The notes under the pieces were generated by a model that saw only the letters and a list, made by a program, of their open reading frames with translations, did not search any database and was not told the origin of the DNA. A DNA stretch of 13,821 nucleotides, from NCBI RefSeq assembly GCF_002014985.1, contig NZ_MUXU01000099.1, positions 1 through 13,821 of the forward strand, written 5' to 3'. Of the stretch, positions 5,969 to 12,323 are shown one piece after another. Both the position numbers and the translations under genes were made by a program. Each line of letters opens with the position of its first letter. Position 1 is the stretch's first letter. This stretch comes from Moraxella caviae. Lineage in GTDB: Bacteria; Pseudomonadota; Gammaproteobacteria; Pseudomonadales; Moraxellaceae.

Positions 5969-6924
5969 TGAAAGGTAGGACTCAATTTATTGATATTTAT
6001 TCTGCCGTATCTCTTAGTCATCAATATAATAGACTAACAACGCTTTCAGAATACATATTATTTCTATCTAAAGTAATTAATGTATCTAATGAATATATTG
6101 AAAAATTGACGAAACTAATTACTTTAATTAAAGAGTTAAGACCTAAAAATCATAAAACATTATCTATCAAACCAGAAAGTGAGCTACCTGATGGATTGTT
6201 AGATGAGTTTATGTCTATTGCGAACTTTTCTAATCCTAATAATCCATTTCAAGATATTGGAATTAGAAAAAGAAACCATTTGATGTTTATCTTATTAAAG
6301 GAATTAGGGATTAGAAGAGGAGAGCTATTATCAATTCAAATCCCATTTATTGATATAGGGACAGCTAAATCCTCAATTACAATTAGACGAACGCATGATG
6401 ATAAATTTGACACAAGGAAGAAGCAAGCTGTAAGTAAAACGAAAGAAAGGCGACTTCCTATTTCACAAAATATAGCTCAACTTATCAATGACTATATTAT
6501 GAACTATCGCTCTAAGATTCCTAACGCTAATAAACATCCATATTTATTTGTAACCCATCGAAAAGGAAAAACGCAAGGAAACCCAATTAGTACCAGTTCT
6601 TTTGATAACGTTATTGTACCAACAATGAAAAAGATAGATCCTAAATTTTCTATTATTCATCCGCATATTTTTCGTCATGAATGGAACTTAGATTTTTCAC
6701 GAAAGGTGGATAAAAATAATCAAAATATAAATCATGATTTTTCTCATAAAGATTTTATTTCTTCCGAAAAAGAAGCAAAGATGAGACAACATCTTATGGG
6801 ACATACATCCGAGAAATCAGGAAATATTTATAATCAACGTTATATAAGAGAAAAAGCTAACAAGATATTATTAGATCTTCAGATTGAGTTTCAAAAAAAG
6901 GTTGATAATTATGAATCAGAATAA
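5968..6924 (+). CDS. Tyrosine recombinase A, catalytic part (split gene)
   Basis: This part carries the full active site of a tyrosine recombinase, which cuts and rejoins DNA through a covalent phosphotyrosine. In the numbering of the joined 428-residue protein the residues are Arg226 (LGIRRGELL), Lys269 (KTKERRLP), His343 and Arg346 (HPHIFRHEW), His389 (LMGHTS) and the nucleophile Tyr398 (NIYNQRY), all in canonical order and spacing. The ATG at 5968 overlaps the stop of the N-terminal piece; a GTG at 5962 is also in frame. On its own this piece would lack most of the core-binding domain and probably could not grip DNA. The end overlaps the start of recombinase B by 14 bases. It is AT-rich, and a low-GC donor is likely. 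Confidence 0.85.
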   Translation: MKGRTQFIDIYSAVSLSHQYNRLTTLSEYILFLSKVINVSNEYIEKLTKLITLIKELRPKNHKTLSIKPESELPDGLLDEFMSIANFSNPNNPFQDIGIRKRNHLMFILLKELGIRRGELLSIQIPFIDIGTAKSSITIRRTHDDKFDTRKKQAVSKTKERRLPISQNIAQLINDYIMNYRSKIPNANKHPYLFVTHRKGKTQGNPISTSSFDNVIVPTMKKIDPKFSIIHPHIFRHEWNLDFSRKVDKNNQNINHDFSHKDFISSEKEAKMRQHLMGHTSEKSGNIYNQRYIREKANKILLDLQIEFQKKVDNYESE

Positions 6925-8311
6925 ACTTCTTAGACAGTCAAGAGATGGGTATGCATTTGATGAAAATGAAAACTTTTGGCGTATAAGTAAAGACAAAACC
7001 ATTAACTTTTCTCAACATATATTAAATATAAATAAAAAAACATTAGACGGTTTTAGAAAAACATTAGCAATATATGCCGAAAAATACTCAAGTTATCACG
7101 TATCTCACATGTATCAACAGTTTCAACGATTAGTAATTTCAACTAACTTAGAAATAATTAATGTGCCAATAATCTTGGATTGGAAAAATAAACTAGGAAA
7201 AGAGCATGAATGGTATTTAGGAGCATTAAAGGGTTTTTTACTGTCATGGCATGAGTATGGCTATTATGGAGTTGATAAATCTGTTGTGTCATTGCTAGAA
7301 AGCTTTACGTTAAGTGGAAATGATAAAGGTAAATCGGTATTAATGAGATGCCCTTATACAGGAGCATTTACCGAAAATGAAATTTTGGCTTTAATGGCTG
7401 AACTTGCTAGACTTTGGAGAGAAGATCTTATTTCATTTGAAACATATGCATATATTCACTTACTTCAATCTACAGCTAGAAGACCCATTCAAATACGCCA
7501 TTTAAAATTTGAAGACCTAAGAAAGGAAATCTCTCAAGGAACATGGAATTATTTTCTAAATATCCCTAGTGCAAAAAAAAGAGGAGGGCTATTTAGAGAA
7601 ACGTTTAAAAAGCTTGCTATCACAGAGGACTTATATTTAATTCTCCTAAACTTTATGGAATATCAATATAAGAAATTGCTTAGTCTGGTTGATGAAACCT
7701 TTATTTCTAGTTATAAAATGAAATTACCAATGTTTATTGATTGGAATTGTTTAAAGAAGAATATCAAAAATAGGAATTTTGATCTTTCATTATTAAACAA
7801 AGATATTTTTCATTATTCTGCTTCTTCGTTGGAGCTATACGCATTACGAAAATTCTGTATTCACCAAAAAGCAATTTCAGAACGAACAGGTGAAATTATT
7901 CATGTAACAGCAAGACGTTTTCGCCATACTAGAGGAACAAATCTAGGAAGAAAAGGGGTTGGGGCAACGATTATAGCAGAGCTCCTAGATCATACAGATA
8001 CACAAAACGTTAAAGTTTATACTGAAAATACAGCTGATACAGTGCAATACATTGATCGTGTTATGGGTGCTGAAATGGGAAAACTAGCTCAAGCATTTAC
8101 AGGTAGAATTATTTCTAACTTAAATGAAAGCGAGAGGGGGCACGATCCAACATCTTTAATAACCAATAACGGAATAGATACAATAGGTGCTTGTGGTACA
8201 AATGATTTTTGTATAACTGGCTATGAAACTTGTTATTTATGTCCTAAGTTTAGACCGCTCGTTGATGGTCCTCATCAACAAATCTTAAATAAGTTGTATG
8301 AGGAAAAGTAA
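6911..8311 (+). CDS. Tyrosine recombinase B, with premature stop near the C terminus
   Basis: This 466-residue protein is a second, clearly different tyrosine recombinase. I chose the ATG at 6911, with AAAGG 9 bases before, over an upstream TTG at 6884. Residues 30-130 look like the core-binding domain. Active-site candidates are Arg190/191 (STARRPIQI), Lys222/223 (SAKKRGG), the box TARRFRHTRGT with Arg338, His361 (ELLDHTD) and Tyr370 (VKVYTEN). The first His of the HxxR motif is replaced by Arg335. A four-Cys cluster follows: Cys428, 434, 441 and 444 (spacing C-x5-C-x6-C-x2-C), which probably binds zinc. The TAA at 8309-8311 is followed in frame by 31 more protein-like codons, from ERLKQTKSIDYASSKDR to VVQACND, ending with TGA at 8405-8407. 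The ancestral protein was probably 498 residues long. Recognised as an integrase by motif, not by a named homologue. Confidence 0.82.
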   Translation: MNQNKLLRQSRDGYAFDENENFWRISKDKTINFSQHILNINKKTLDGFRKTLAIYAEKYSSYHVSHMYQQFQRLVISTNLEIINVPIILDWKNKLGKEHEWYLGALKGFLLSWHEYGYYGVDKSVVSLLESFTLSGNDKGKSVLMRCPYTGAFTENEILALMAELARLWREDLISFETYAYIHLLQSTARRPIQIRHLKFEDLRKEISQGTWNYFLNIPSAKKRGGLFRETFKKLAITEDLYLILLNFMEYQYKKLLSLVDETFISSYKMKLPMFIDWNCLKKNIKNRNFDLSLLNKDIFHYSASSLELYALRKFCIHQKAISERTGEIIHVTARRFRHTRGTNLGRKGVGATIIAELLDHTDTQNVKVYTENTADTVQYIDRVMGAEMGKLAQAFTGRIISNLNESERGHDPTSLITNNGIDTIGACGTNDFCITGYETCYLCPKFRPLVDGPHQQILNKLYEEK

Positions 8312-8432
8312 GAACGTTTAAAACAAACCAAAAGCATAGATTATGCATCATCCAAAGATCGTATTATTTTAGCTGTTGAGTATGTTGTTCAAGCTTGCAA
8401 TGATTGAAAAGAACTATTGGGAGCCACTAATT

Positions 8433-10469
8433 ATGAATAATCTAATTTTTACTCCACAAGATAATAATCCTAAATCTAATTTAGAGCAATTTATTAATTT
8501 CAGTAAAAATCAGCTTACTACCTTTGGAAATGATTGCTGGGAAAACAACCAATGGAAAACAACATTCAGCATTTATCCAGTTCAGGTTCGTTTTTCCACA
8601 GAAAGAATTAAATCTACAGCTTATAAATATGAGCCATTAGCTGCACCATTCATTGAGTTTGCCAAAGCCTATATTCGTTATACTTATTCTCTAAATCCTA
8701 TTCGGAATTTAGCCCGACATACTGAATCTTTACGTATAGTTGAAATGGCTCTCTACAATATTAAAGGAAAAGCTGACATACTTCAGCTTGATTATTTAGT
8801 TATTCATGAAGTAGAAAATATCGTATCAAAAAAATATAAAAAAGGTACGGAATCAGTCAATAAATTAGGTTATCAAATTCAAAAATTATTTGATTTTTGT
8901 AGAGAAAATCAAATTACACCTCAACTACCTTTATGGAAAAGTCCTTACAAACGCCCTAGAGATTTGACTATATTACTGGATGAAAAAGGAAAAGAATACC
9001 GCTCCAGTAAAATGCCAACTGATGAAGAAATGATGTTGGTAGCTAAACTCTTTCATGATGCCCCCAATTTAGACAAAGAAACTGAATATTACACAGCTGT
9101 TATGGCTCTACTTATGGTTGCTCCATCTCGTTGTTCTGAGTTAATGTCGTTATCTGTTAATTGCTTAGAATGGGAGAATGATAGCTTAGGAAATAAGCAA
9201 TTAGGTATTCGATGGATACCCGCAAAAAATGGTAAAGTGGGATTAAAATGGGTTCCTAGCTGTATGCAAGATATTGTTGTTGAAGCCGTTAAACGCTTAA
9301 CAAATATAGGCACCCTAGCAAGAGGAGTTGCTAAATTTGCAGAAGAAAATCCTAATATATTGATGTTATCCAATAAAGAGGCTGCGCCATCCCGTTCTTT
9401 ATACCAAAAGCCTTTAACTAAAAGTGAAATTTTTGAAGTGCTAGATATTGACAAAAATAGCACTAATACTAAATGGTTTAAAAATTTAATAAGTGAAAAT
9501 GATGGAATTATAACTTATGAGGTGTTAGGAAAATTTTTATATAAAAAATATACATCAAAATTTCATAATTGGCCTTATGTTGATAAACATAAAAATGTTA
9601 AGGTTTCTGAAGCTTTATTATTATTTAGAGAAAATGAATTTCATGATGACTTTTCCCCTAAAAGTTTTTCTTTTGTGTTACCAACGGTGAATCAAATTAA
9701 TGATAGGTTTTGCTATTCTGAAACTCGTCCTAAAACATCATTATGGGAAAAACATTGTATAGGCACATCCAAAGGAGAATTCATAAGATTACCATCACAC
9801 AATGCAAGACATTGGTTAAGTACAAAAGCTGAACGAGGAGGAATGGATGAGTTAACTTTAGCTAATTGGGCAGGACGAGCAAGAGTTGCAGATAACAAGG
9901 CTTATGATCACAGAACAGAAGAAGAAAAAAGTGAATCAGTTAGGAATTTACTCATTCCCGAAGATATTTCTATCTTAGATAAAATTCATTTGAATCTTCC
10001 TATTACCTATGAAGACTTAGGGAAAGATAGAATTGGAATCGCAACGGTAACAGAAATAGGGATCTGTGAACATGATTATGCAATGTCTCCATGTTCTCGT
10101 CATGGAGATTGTGAAACATGTAAAGAGCTTGTTTGTATTAAAGGTTTAGAGCACTCCTTAGAAATCTTAAAGGTGCGTGAAGCCCAGATAACCGAACAAT
10201 TTAATAAAGCTAAAGAACACCATAAAATAGGTGTTTTTGGTGCAGATCGCTGGATAAGTAATTTAGGATGGAGACTAACTCACATAAAAACTAAAATTAA
10301 ATTCTTAGAAAATGAGAGCATCCCAAATGGTTCCTTATTAAGGATGCCTGATGAGTATGATCCTTCCCCTATTAAATTAGCTTTGTTGGAAAGAGGAATG
10401 GATCTAGATATACAGAAGAAAGAAACAGCTAAGTTAGACGATGATTTATATAGACTAATGGAGTTATAG
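8433..10469 (+). CDS. Tyrosine recombinase C, large, with Cys-rich C-terminal region
   Basis: This 678-residue protein is the largest recombinase of the set and resembles TnpB of Tn554 in size and position. I chose the ATG at 8433 because GGGAG lies 9 bases upstream; TTG 8376, ATG 8382 and ATG 8400 are in-frame alternatives that overlap the lost tail of recombinase B. Active-site candidates are Arg233 (MVAPSRCSEL), Lys265 or Lys268 (PAKNGKVG), His456 and Arg459 (SHNARHW), Trp479 (ANWAGR) in place of the second His, as in Cre, and Tyr491 (NKAYDHR). A metal-binding-like cluster follows: CEHDYAMSPCSRHGDCETC and Cys568, that is Cys545, 554, 560, 563 and 568 with His547 and His557. The end (570-640) is helical. 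It is intact, unlike its two upstream partners. Confidence 0.85.
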   Translation: MNNLIFTPQDNNPKSNLEQFINFSKNQLTTFGNDCWENNQWKTTFSIYPVQVRFSTERIKSTAYKYEPLAAPFIEFAKAYIRYTYSLNPIRNLARHTESLRIVEMALYNIKGKADILQLDYLVIHEVENIVSKKYKKGTESVNKLGYQIQKLFDFCRENQITPQLPLWKSPYKRPRDLTILLDEKGKEYRSSKMPTDEEMMLVAKLFHDAPNLDKETEYYTAVMALLMVAPSRCSELMSLSVNCLEWENDSLGNKQLGIRWIPAKNGKVGLKWVPSCMQDIVVEAVKRLTNIGTLARGVAKFAEENPNILMLSNKEAAPSRSLYQKPLTKSEIFEVLDIDKNSTNTKWFKNLISENDGIITYEVLGKFLYKKYTSKFHNWPYVDKHKNVKVSEALLLFRENEFHDDFSPKSFSFVLPTVNQINDRFCYSETRPKTSLWEKHCIGTSKGEFIRLPSHNARHWLSTKAERGGMDELTLANWAGRARVADNKAYDHRTEEEKSESVRNLLIPEDISILDKIHLNLPITYEDLGKDRIGIATVTEIGICEHDYAMSPCSRHGDCETCKELVCIKGLEHSLEILKVREAQITEQFNKAKEHHKIGVFGADRWISNLGWRLTHIKTKIKFLENESIPNGSLLRMPDEYDPSPIKLALLERGMDLDIQKKETAKLDDDLYRLMEL

Positions 10470-10470
10470 T

Positions 10471-10881
10471 ATGCCTAAAATTCTTATTACAGAAGAAAAT
10501 TTAGAAGATATAATCATGTTGATTAATACTTGGGAGGGTAAATTAACATGGGATTTACTCTGTCATAAAGTGGCAGAACTACTGAATGTTAAAAGTATTG
10601 AGAGACAGTCTCTTGCAAATTATTCAGATATTCAAACAGCCTTTACTAGACGAAAACAAAAAATAAAAGAAAGAGCAAAAGCTAATCCTATACCAAATGT
10701 AACTGTGGATTATCTGCAAAAGCAAGTTAAGAATTTAAAAGCTCAAGTACAACGTTTGGAAGAAATTAATGAGCGATATAAACAGCAATTTATTGTATGG
10801 CAATATAATGCATATATGCATGGTATGACCCAAGTTACTTTAAATAAGCCTCTTATTGCAGTTAACCGTCAACGTAGGTAA
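10471..10881 (+). CDS. Small coiled-coil partner protein of the recombinase cassette
   Basis: This 136-residue protein starts one base after the stop of recombinase C (TAGTATG), so the two are translationally coupled. Residues 20-65 look like a small helical DNA-binding fold (KLTWDLLCHKVAELLNV, then DIQTAFTRRKQK). Residues 80-110 form a short coiled coil with hydrophobic residues at heptad spacing (Leu82, Val86, Leu89, Val93). The end is basic (VNRQRR). TnpC of Tn554 (about 125 residues, same position, coiled coil) and GmtX of gamma-mobile-trio islands are layout analogues, but I cannot show homology by eye. It probably assists or orients the recombinases. Its function is unproven. It has no membrane segment or signal. 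Confidence 0.65.
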   Translation: MPKILITEENLEDIIMLINTWEGKLTWDLLCHKVAELLNVKSIERQSLANYSDIQTAFTRRKQKIKERAKANPIPNVTVDYLQKQVKNLKAQVQRLEEINERYKQQFIVWQYNAYMHGMTQVTLNKPLIAVNRQRR

Positions 10882-10929
10882 TTTATAGGATGTAAGGTAA
10901 ATTATTTTTACTATAGTAGTCTCTACAAA

Positions 10930-10961
10930 AGATTGTCTGAAAATCAATTTTCAGACAATCT
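10930..10961. repeat. Perfect 15-bp inverted repeat after the recombinase operon
   Basis: AGATTGTCTGAAAAT (10930-10944) is followed after only two bases by its exact complement ATTTTCAGACAATCT (10947-10961). The stem is stable and lies 48 bases after the last recombinase-cassette gene. No T-run follows, so termination would be atypical, although T-rich arms might do. The core GTCTGAA is shared with Neisseria-type uptake sequences, but the full 12-mer is not. It could end the operon, mark the cassette edge or be a recombinase site. Confidence 0.6.
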
Positions 10962-11079
10962 CTTCACACCTATTAAACTTCTTGATGGGTAGAGTAGAAA
11001 ACAATTTTCGTCAACATCTACTTCTTCTGGCCGGAGAGATACAGCAGTTTAATGGCGCGTCAAACACTATTGTACTGAA
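10962..11079. other. Junction sequence without a recognisable gene
   Basis: This 118-base stretch lies between the palindrome after the recombinase cassette and the LysR remnant. Composition rises from AT-rich to balanced near 11020. A rightward frame from 10985 (MGRVENNFRQHLLLLAGEIQ...) continues into the antisense of LysR and is not supported as a gene. It could hold the debris of an older insertion that cut off the LysR gene. Confidence 0.4.
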
Positions 11080-11435
11080 CTACGCCACGTCGTTGCCTAG
11101 GTGCACGCCCATATCAACCCCTTCTTTCACAATATCTGCCAACGATCGTCCACCACGATTTCCAAGCGGGTTTTCGGGTATTGGTTCAAAATCGGCTTTA
11201 ATTTTGGATACAACACGGCTTCCGCTGCCATCGCCGGGGCGTTGATGCGAATCAATCCCGATGGCGTATTCAAAAAATCATTTAATGCATCGACTTCTTG
11301 GTTTATGGCTTGATAAAGCGGCAAAAGCTGTTCAAAAAACTGTTGTCCCGCTTCGGTTAGCGATACATTGCGTGTTGTACGGTTGAATAGTCGTAGGTTT
11401 AGCCGTGTCTCTAAATTTTTCATGCTATGGCTTAA
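11080..11435 (-). pseudogene. LysR-type regulator remnant, truncated and frameshifted
   Basis: On the minus strand the middle of a LysR-family regulator can be read: SHSMKNLETRLNLRLFNRTT (end of the helix-turn-helix), VSLTEAGQQFF, then the linker helix and RINAPAMAAEAVLYPKLKP. The frame breaks at RWQIL because one C is missing near 11139-11140 on the plus strand. Adding it restores WADIVKEGVDMGVHLGNDVA, after which a TAG at 11080-11082 and unrelated sequence follow. The first 30 or so residues of the usual HTH are also missing; the upstream bases now hold the arsR promoter. A normal family member has about 300 residues, so less than half remains. The remnant diverges from arsR, which suggests rearrangement rather than a functional regulator. 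Confidence 0.85.
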
Positions 11436-11500
11436 GAATAGCGAAAAATGGGAAGTGGGTTTTTGGATTTGGAAAGGTGGCTTCGGACAATTAAAAAAAC

Positions 11501-11541
11501 ATTTCAATCATACTTGAAATATTGAAATTTCTTGTTATAAT
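11501..11541 (+). promoter_or_regulatory. arsR promoter with overlapping ArsR operator
   Basis: A -35 box TTGAAA (11514-11519) and a perfect -10 box TATAAT (11536-11541) are 16 bases apart. The perfect dyad ATTTCAA (11501-11507), TCATAC, TTGAAAT (11514-11520) overlaps the -35. A further ATTGAAATT follows at 11521-11529. This fits autorepression by ArsR with release on arsenite binding. Transcription should begin about 7 bases after the -10, which is at or next to the arsR ATG. Confidence 0.75.
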
Positions 11542-11548
11542 TACGCCT

Positions 11549-11851
11549 ATGAATACGATACAAGCAAGCAAACTCTTTGAGAGCCTGTCTTCTCCGATAA
11601 GACTGGCGATTTTTCAACAACTTACCGCCGCAGGCAGTACTGGCATGATTGCTGGCGACTTGGCAAAACAGCTTAACCTTGCCCCGAATAATGTGTCTTT
11701 TCATCTAAAAAGCCTGTTGCATTCGGGGCTTGTGCGTGTGGTGCAGGAAGGACGGCACATGCGTTATTTTGCCGAGCTGGATTTGATGATGGCATTGACC
11801 CATTTTCTGACCCAAAACTGCTGTTCTCAAACAGGCGAATCTTGCCAGTGA
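11549..11851 (+). CDS. arsR: ArsR-family arsenic-responsive repressor
   Basis: This 100-residue winged-helix repressor of the ArsR/SmtB family binds the operator upstream and lets go when As(III) or Sb(III) binds. Residues 10-80 form the fold: LFESLSSPIRLAIFQQL, MIAGDLAKQL, the recognition helix in LAPNNVSFHLKSLLHSGLV and the wing VVQEGRHMRYF. The classical ELCVCDL metal site in helix 3 is absent. Instead three Cys sit at the C terminus, Cys91, Cys92 and Cys99 (NCCSQTGESC), close to the C95/C96/C102 site known from the Acidithiobacillus ferrooxidans ArsR. The ATG at 11549 lies 7 bases after the -10 box, so no room remains for a ribosome site. An upstream TTG at 11522 falls inside the promoter and is unlikely. 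It leads the arsR-arsC-ACR3 operon. Confidence 0.9.
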   Translation: MNTIQASKLFESLSSPIRLAIFQQLTAAGSTGMIAGDLAKQLNLAPNNVSFHLKSLLHSGLVRVVQEGRHMRYFAELDLMMALTHFLTQNCCSQTGESCQ

Positions 11852-11856
11852 TTTTC

Positions 11857-11868
11857 AGGCAGCCTGAA
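11857..11868 (+). other. DNA uptake sequence (Kingella dialect) between arsR and arsC
   Basis: AGGCAGCCTGAA, the AG-kingDUS 12-mer as described for Neisseriaceae, lies 6 bases after the arsR stop. With its flanks it forms the near-perfect palindrome TTCAGGC-A-GCCTGAA, so the other strand reads AGGCTGCCTGAA, the Simonsiella-type dialect. This site promotes uptake of DNA by competent Neisseriaceae. The palindrome may also weaken read-through into arsC. Confidence 0.75.
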
Positions 11869-11915
11869 AAATTATTGCCAAATATTTCTATATTTCTTGA
11901 AAGATTGGAGTAACT

Positions 11916-12320
11916 ATGAACATTACCATTTATCACAACCCAAACTGCGGTACTTCACGCAATGTGCTGGCACTCATCCGCCACGCTGGTATTGAGCCAC
12001 AAGTGATTGAATATTTGAAAAATCCGCCAAGTGAAACGACTTTGCGTAATTTAATCAAACGCATGGGCATCACGCCTCGCCAGTTACTTAGGACGAATGT
12101 AGTGCCGTATGAAACGCTTGGTTTGCAAAACGAAAAGTTAAGCGATGACGAACTCATTTCCGCCATGCTTCGTGAACCGATTTTAATCAATCGTCCGATT
12201 GTGGTGAGCGAAAAAGGCGTGAAATTATGCCGTCCGTCCGAAACAGTTTTGGCATTTTTACCGCCTTTTGCGATCCCGTTTGTCAAAGAAGACGGCGAAA
12301 TTATTAATCATAAGGAGTAA
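11916..12320 (+). CDS. arsC: Arsenate reductase, glutaredoxin-coupled ArsC family
   Basis: This 134-residue cytoplasmic enzyme reduces arsenate As(V) to arsenite As(III) using glutathione and glutaredoxin, preparing it for efflux. The catalytic Cys11 lies in HNPNCGTSRN. The three arginines that hold the oxyanion in the R773 enzyme (Arg60, 94, 107) match Arg59 (RQLLRT context), Arg93 (INRPIVV) and Arg106 (LCRPSE). The fold is the thioredoxin-like ArsC/Spx/YffB type with the usual length of about 140 residues. GGAG 6 bases upstream fixes the start at 11916. It follows arsR by 64 bases that include a DNA uptake palindrome, and ACR3 follows by 3 bases. The last residues (GEIINHKE) are not conserved. 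Confidence 0.95.
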   Translation: MNITIYHNPNCGTSRNVLALIRHAGIEPQVIEYLKNPPSETTLRNLIKRMGITPRQLLRTNVVPYETLGLQNEKLSDDELISAMLREPILINRPIVVSEKGVKLCRPSETVLAFLPPFAIPFVKEDGEIINHKE

Positions 12321-12323
12321 ATC

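Noticed and set aside
8376..8432. Start of recombinase C at TTG 8376 or ATG 8382/8400
   Set aside because: Those codons overlap the conserved-looking tail of recombinase B, while the ATG at 8433 has GGGAG at the right distance.
9089..9463. A 124-residue leftward frame inside recombinase C
   Set aside because: It is the antisense of conserved catalytic sequence and has no recognisable features.
10930..10961. Neisseria uptake sequence pair
   Set aside because: The arms share GTCTGAA with the Neisseria DUS, but the preceding bases (AGATT) do not match any dialect I know.
10982..11245. A rightward frame of 87 residues beginning MMGRVENNFRQ
   Set aside because: Most of it is antisense to the LysR remnant, it has no ribosome site and the second half is low-complexity proline/serine sequence typical of a shadow frame.
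11127..11507. A leftward open frame of 126 residues read as a complete gene
   Set aside because: Only the middle part is LysR-like; its first 25 residues cross the arsR promoter and do not resemble a LysR start, and the end follows a frameshift. It is listed as a pseudogene instead.
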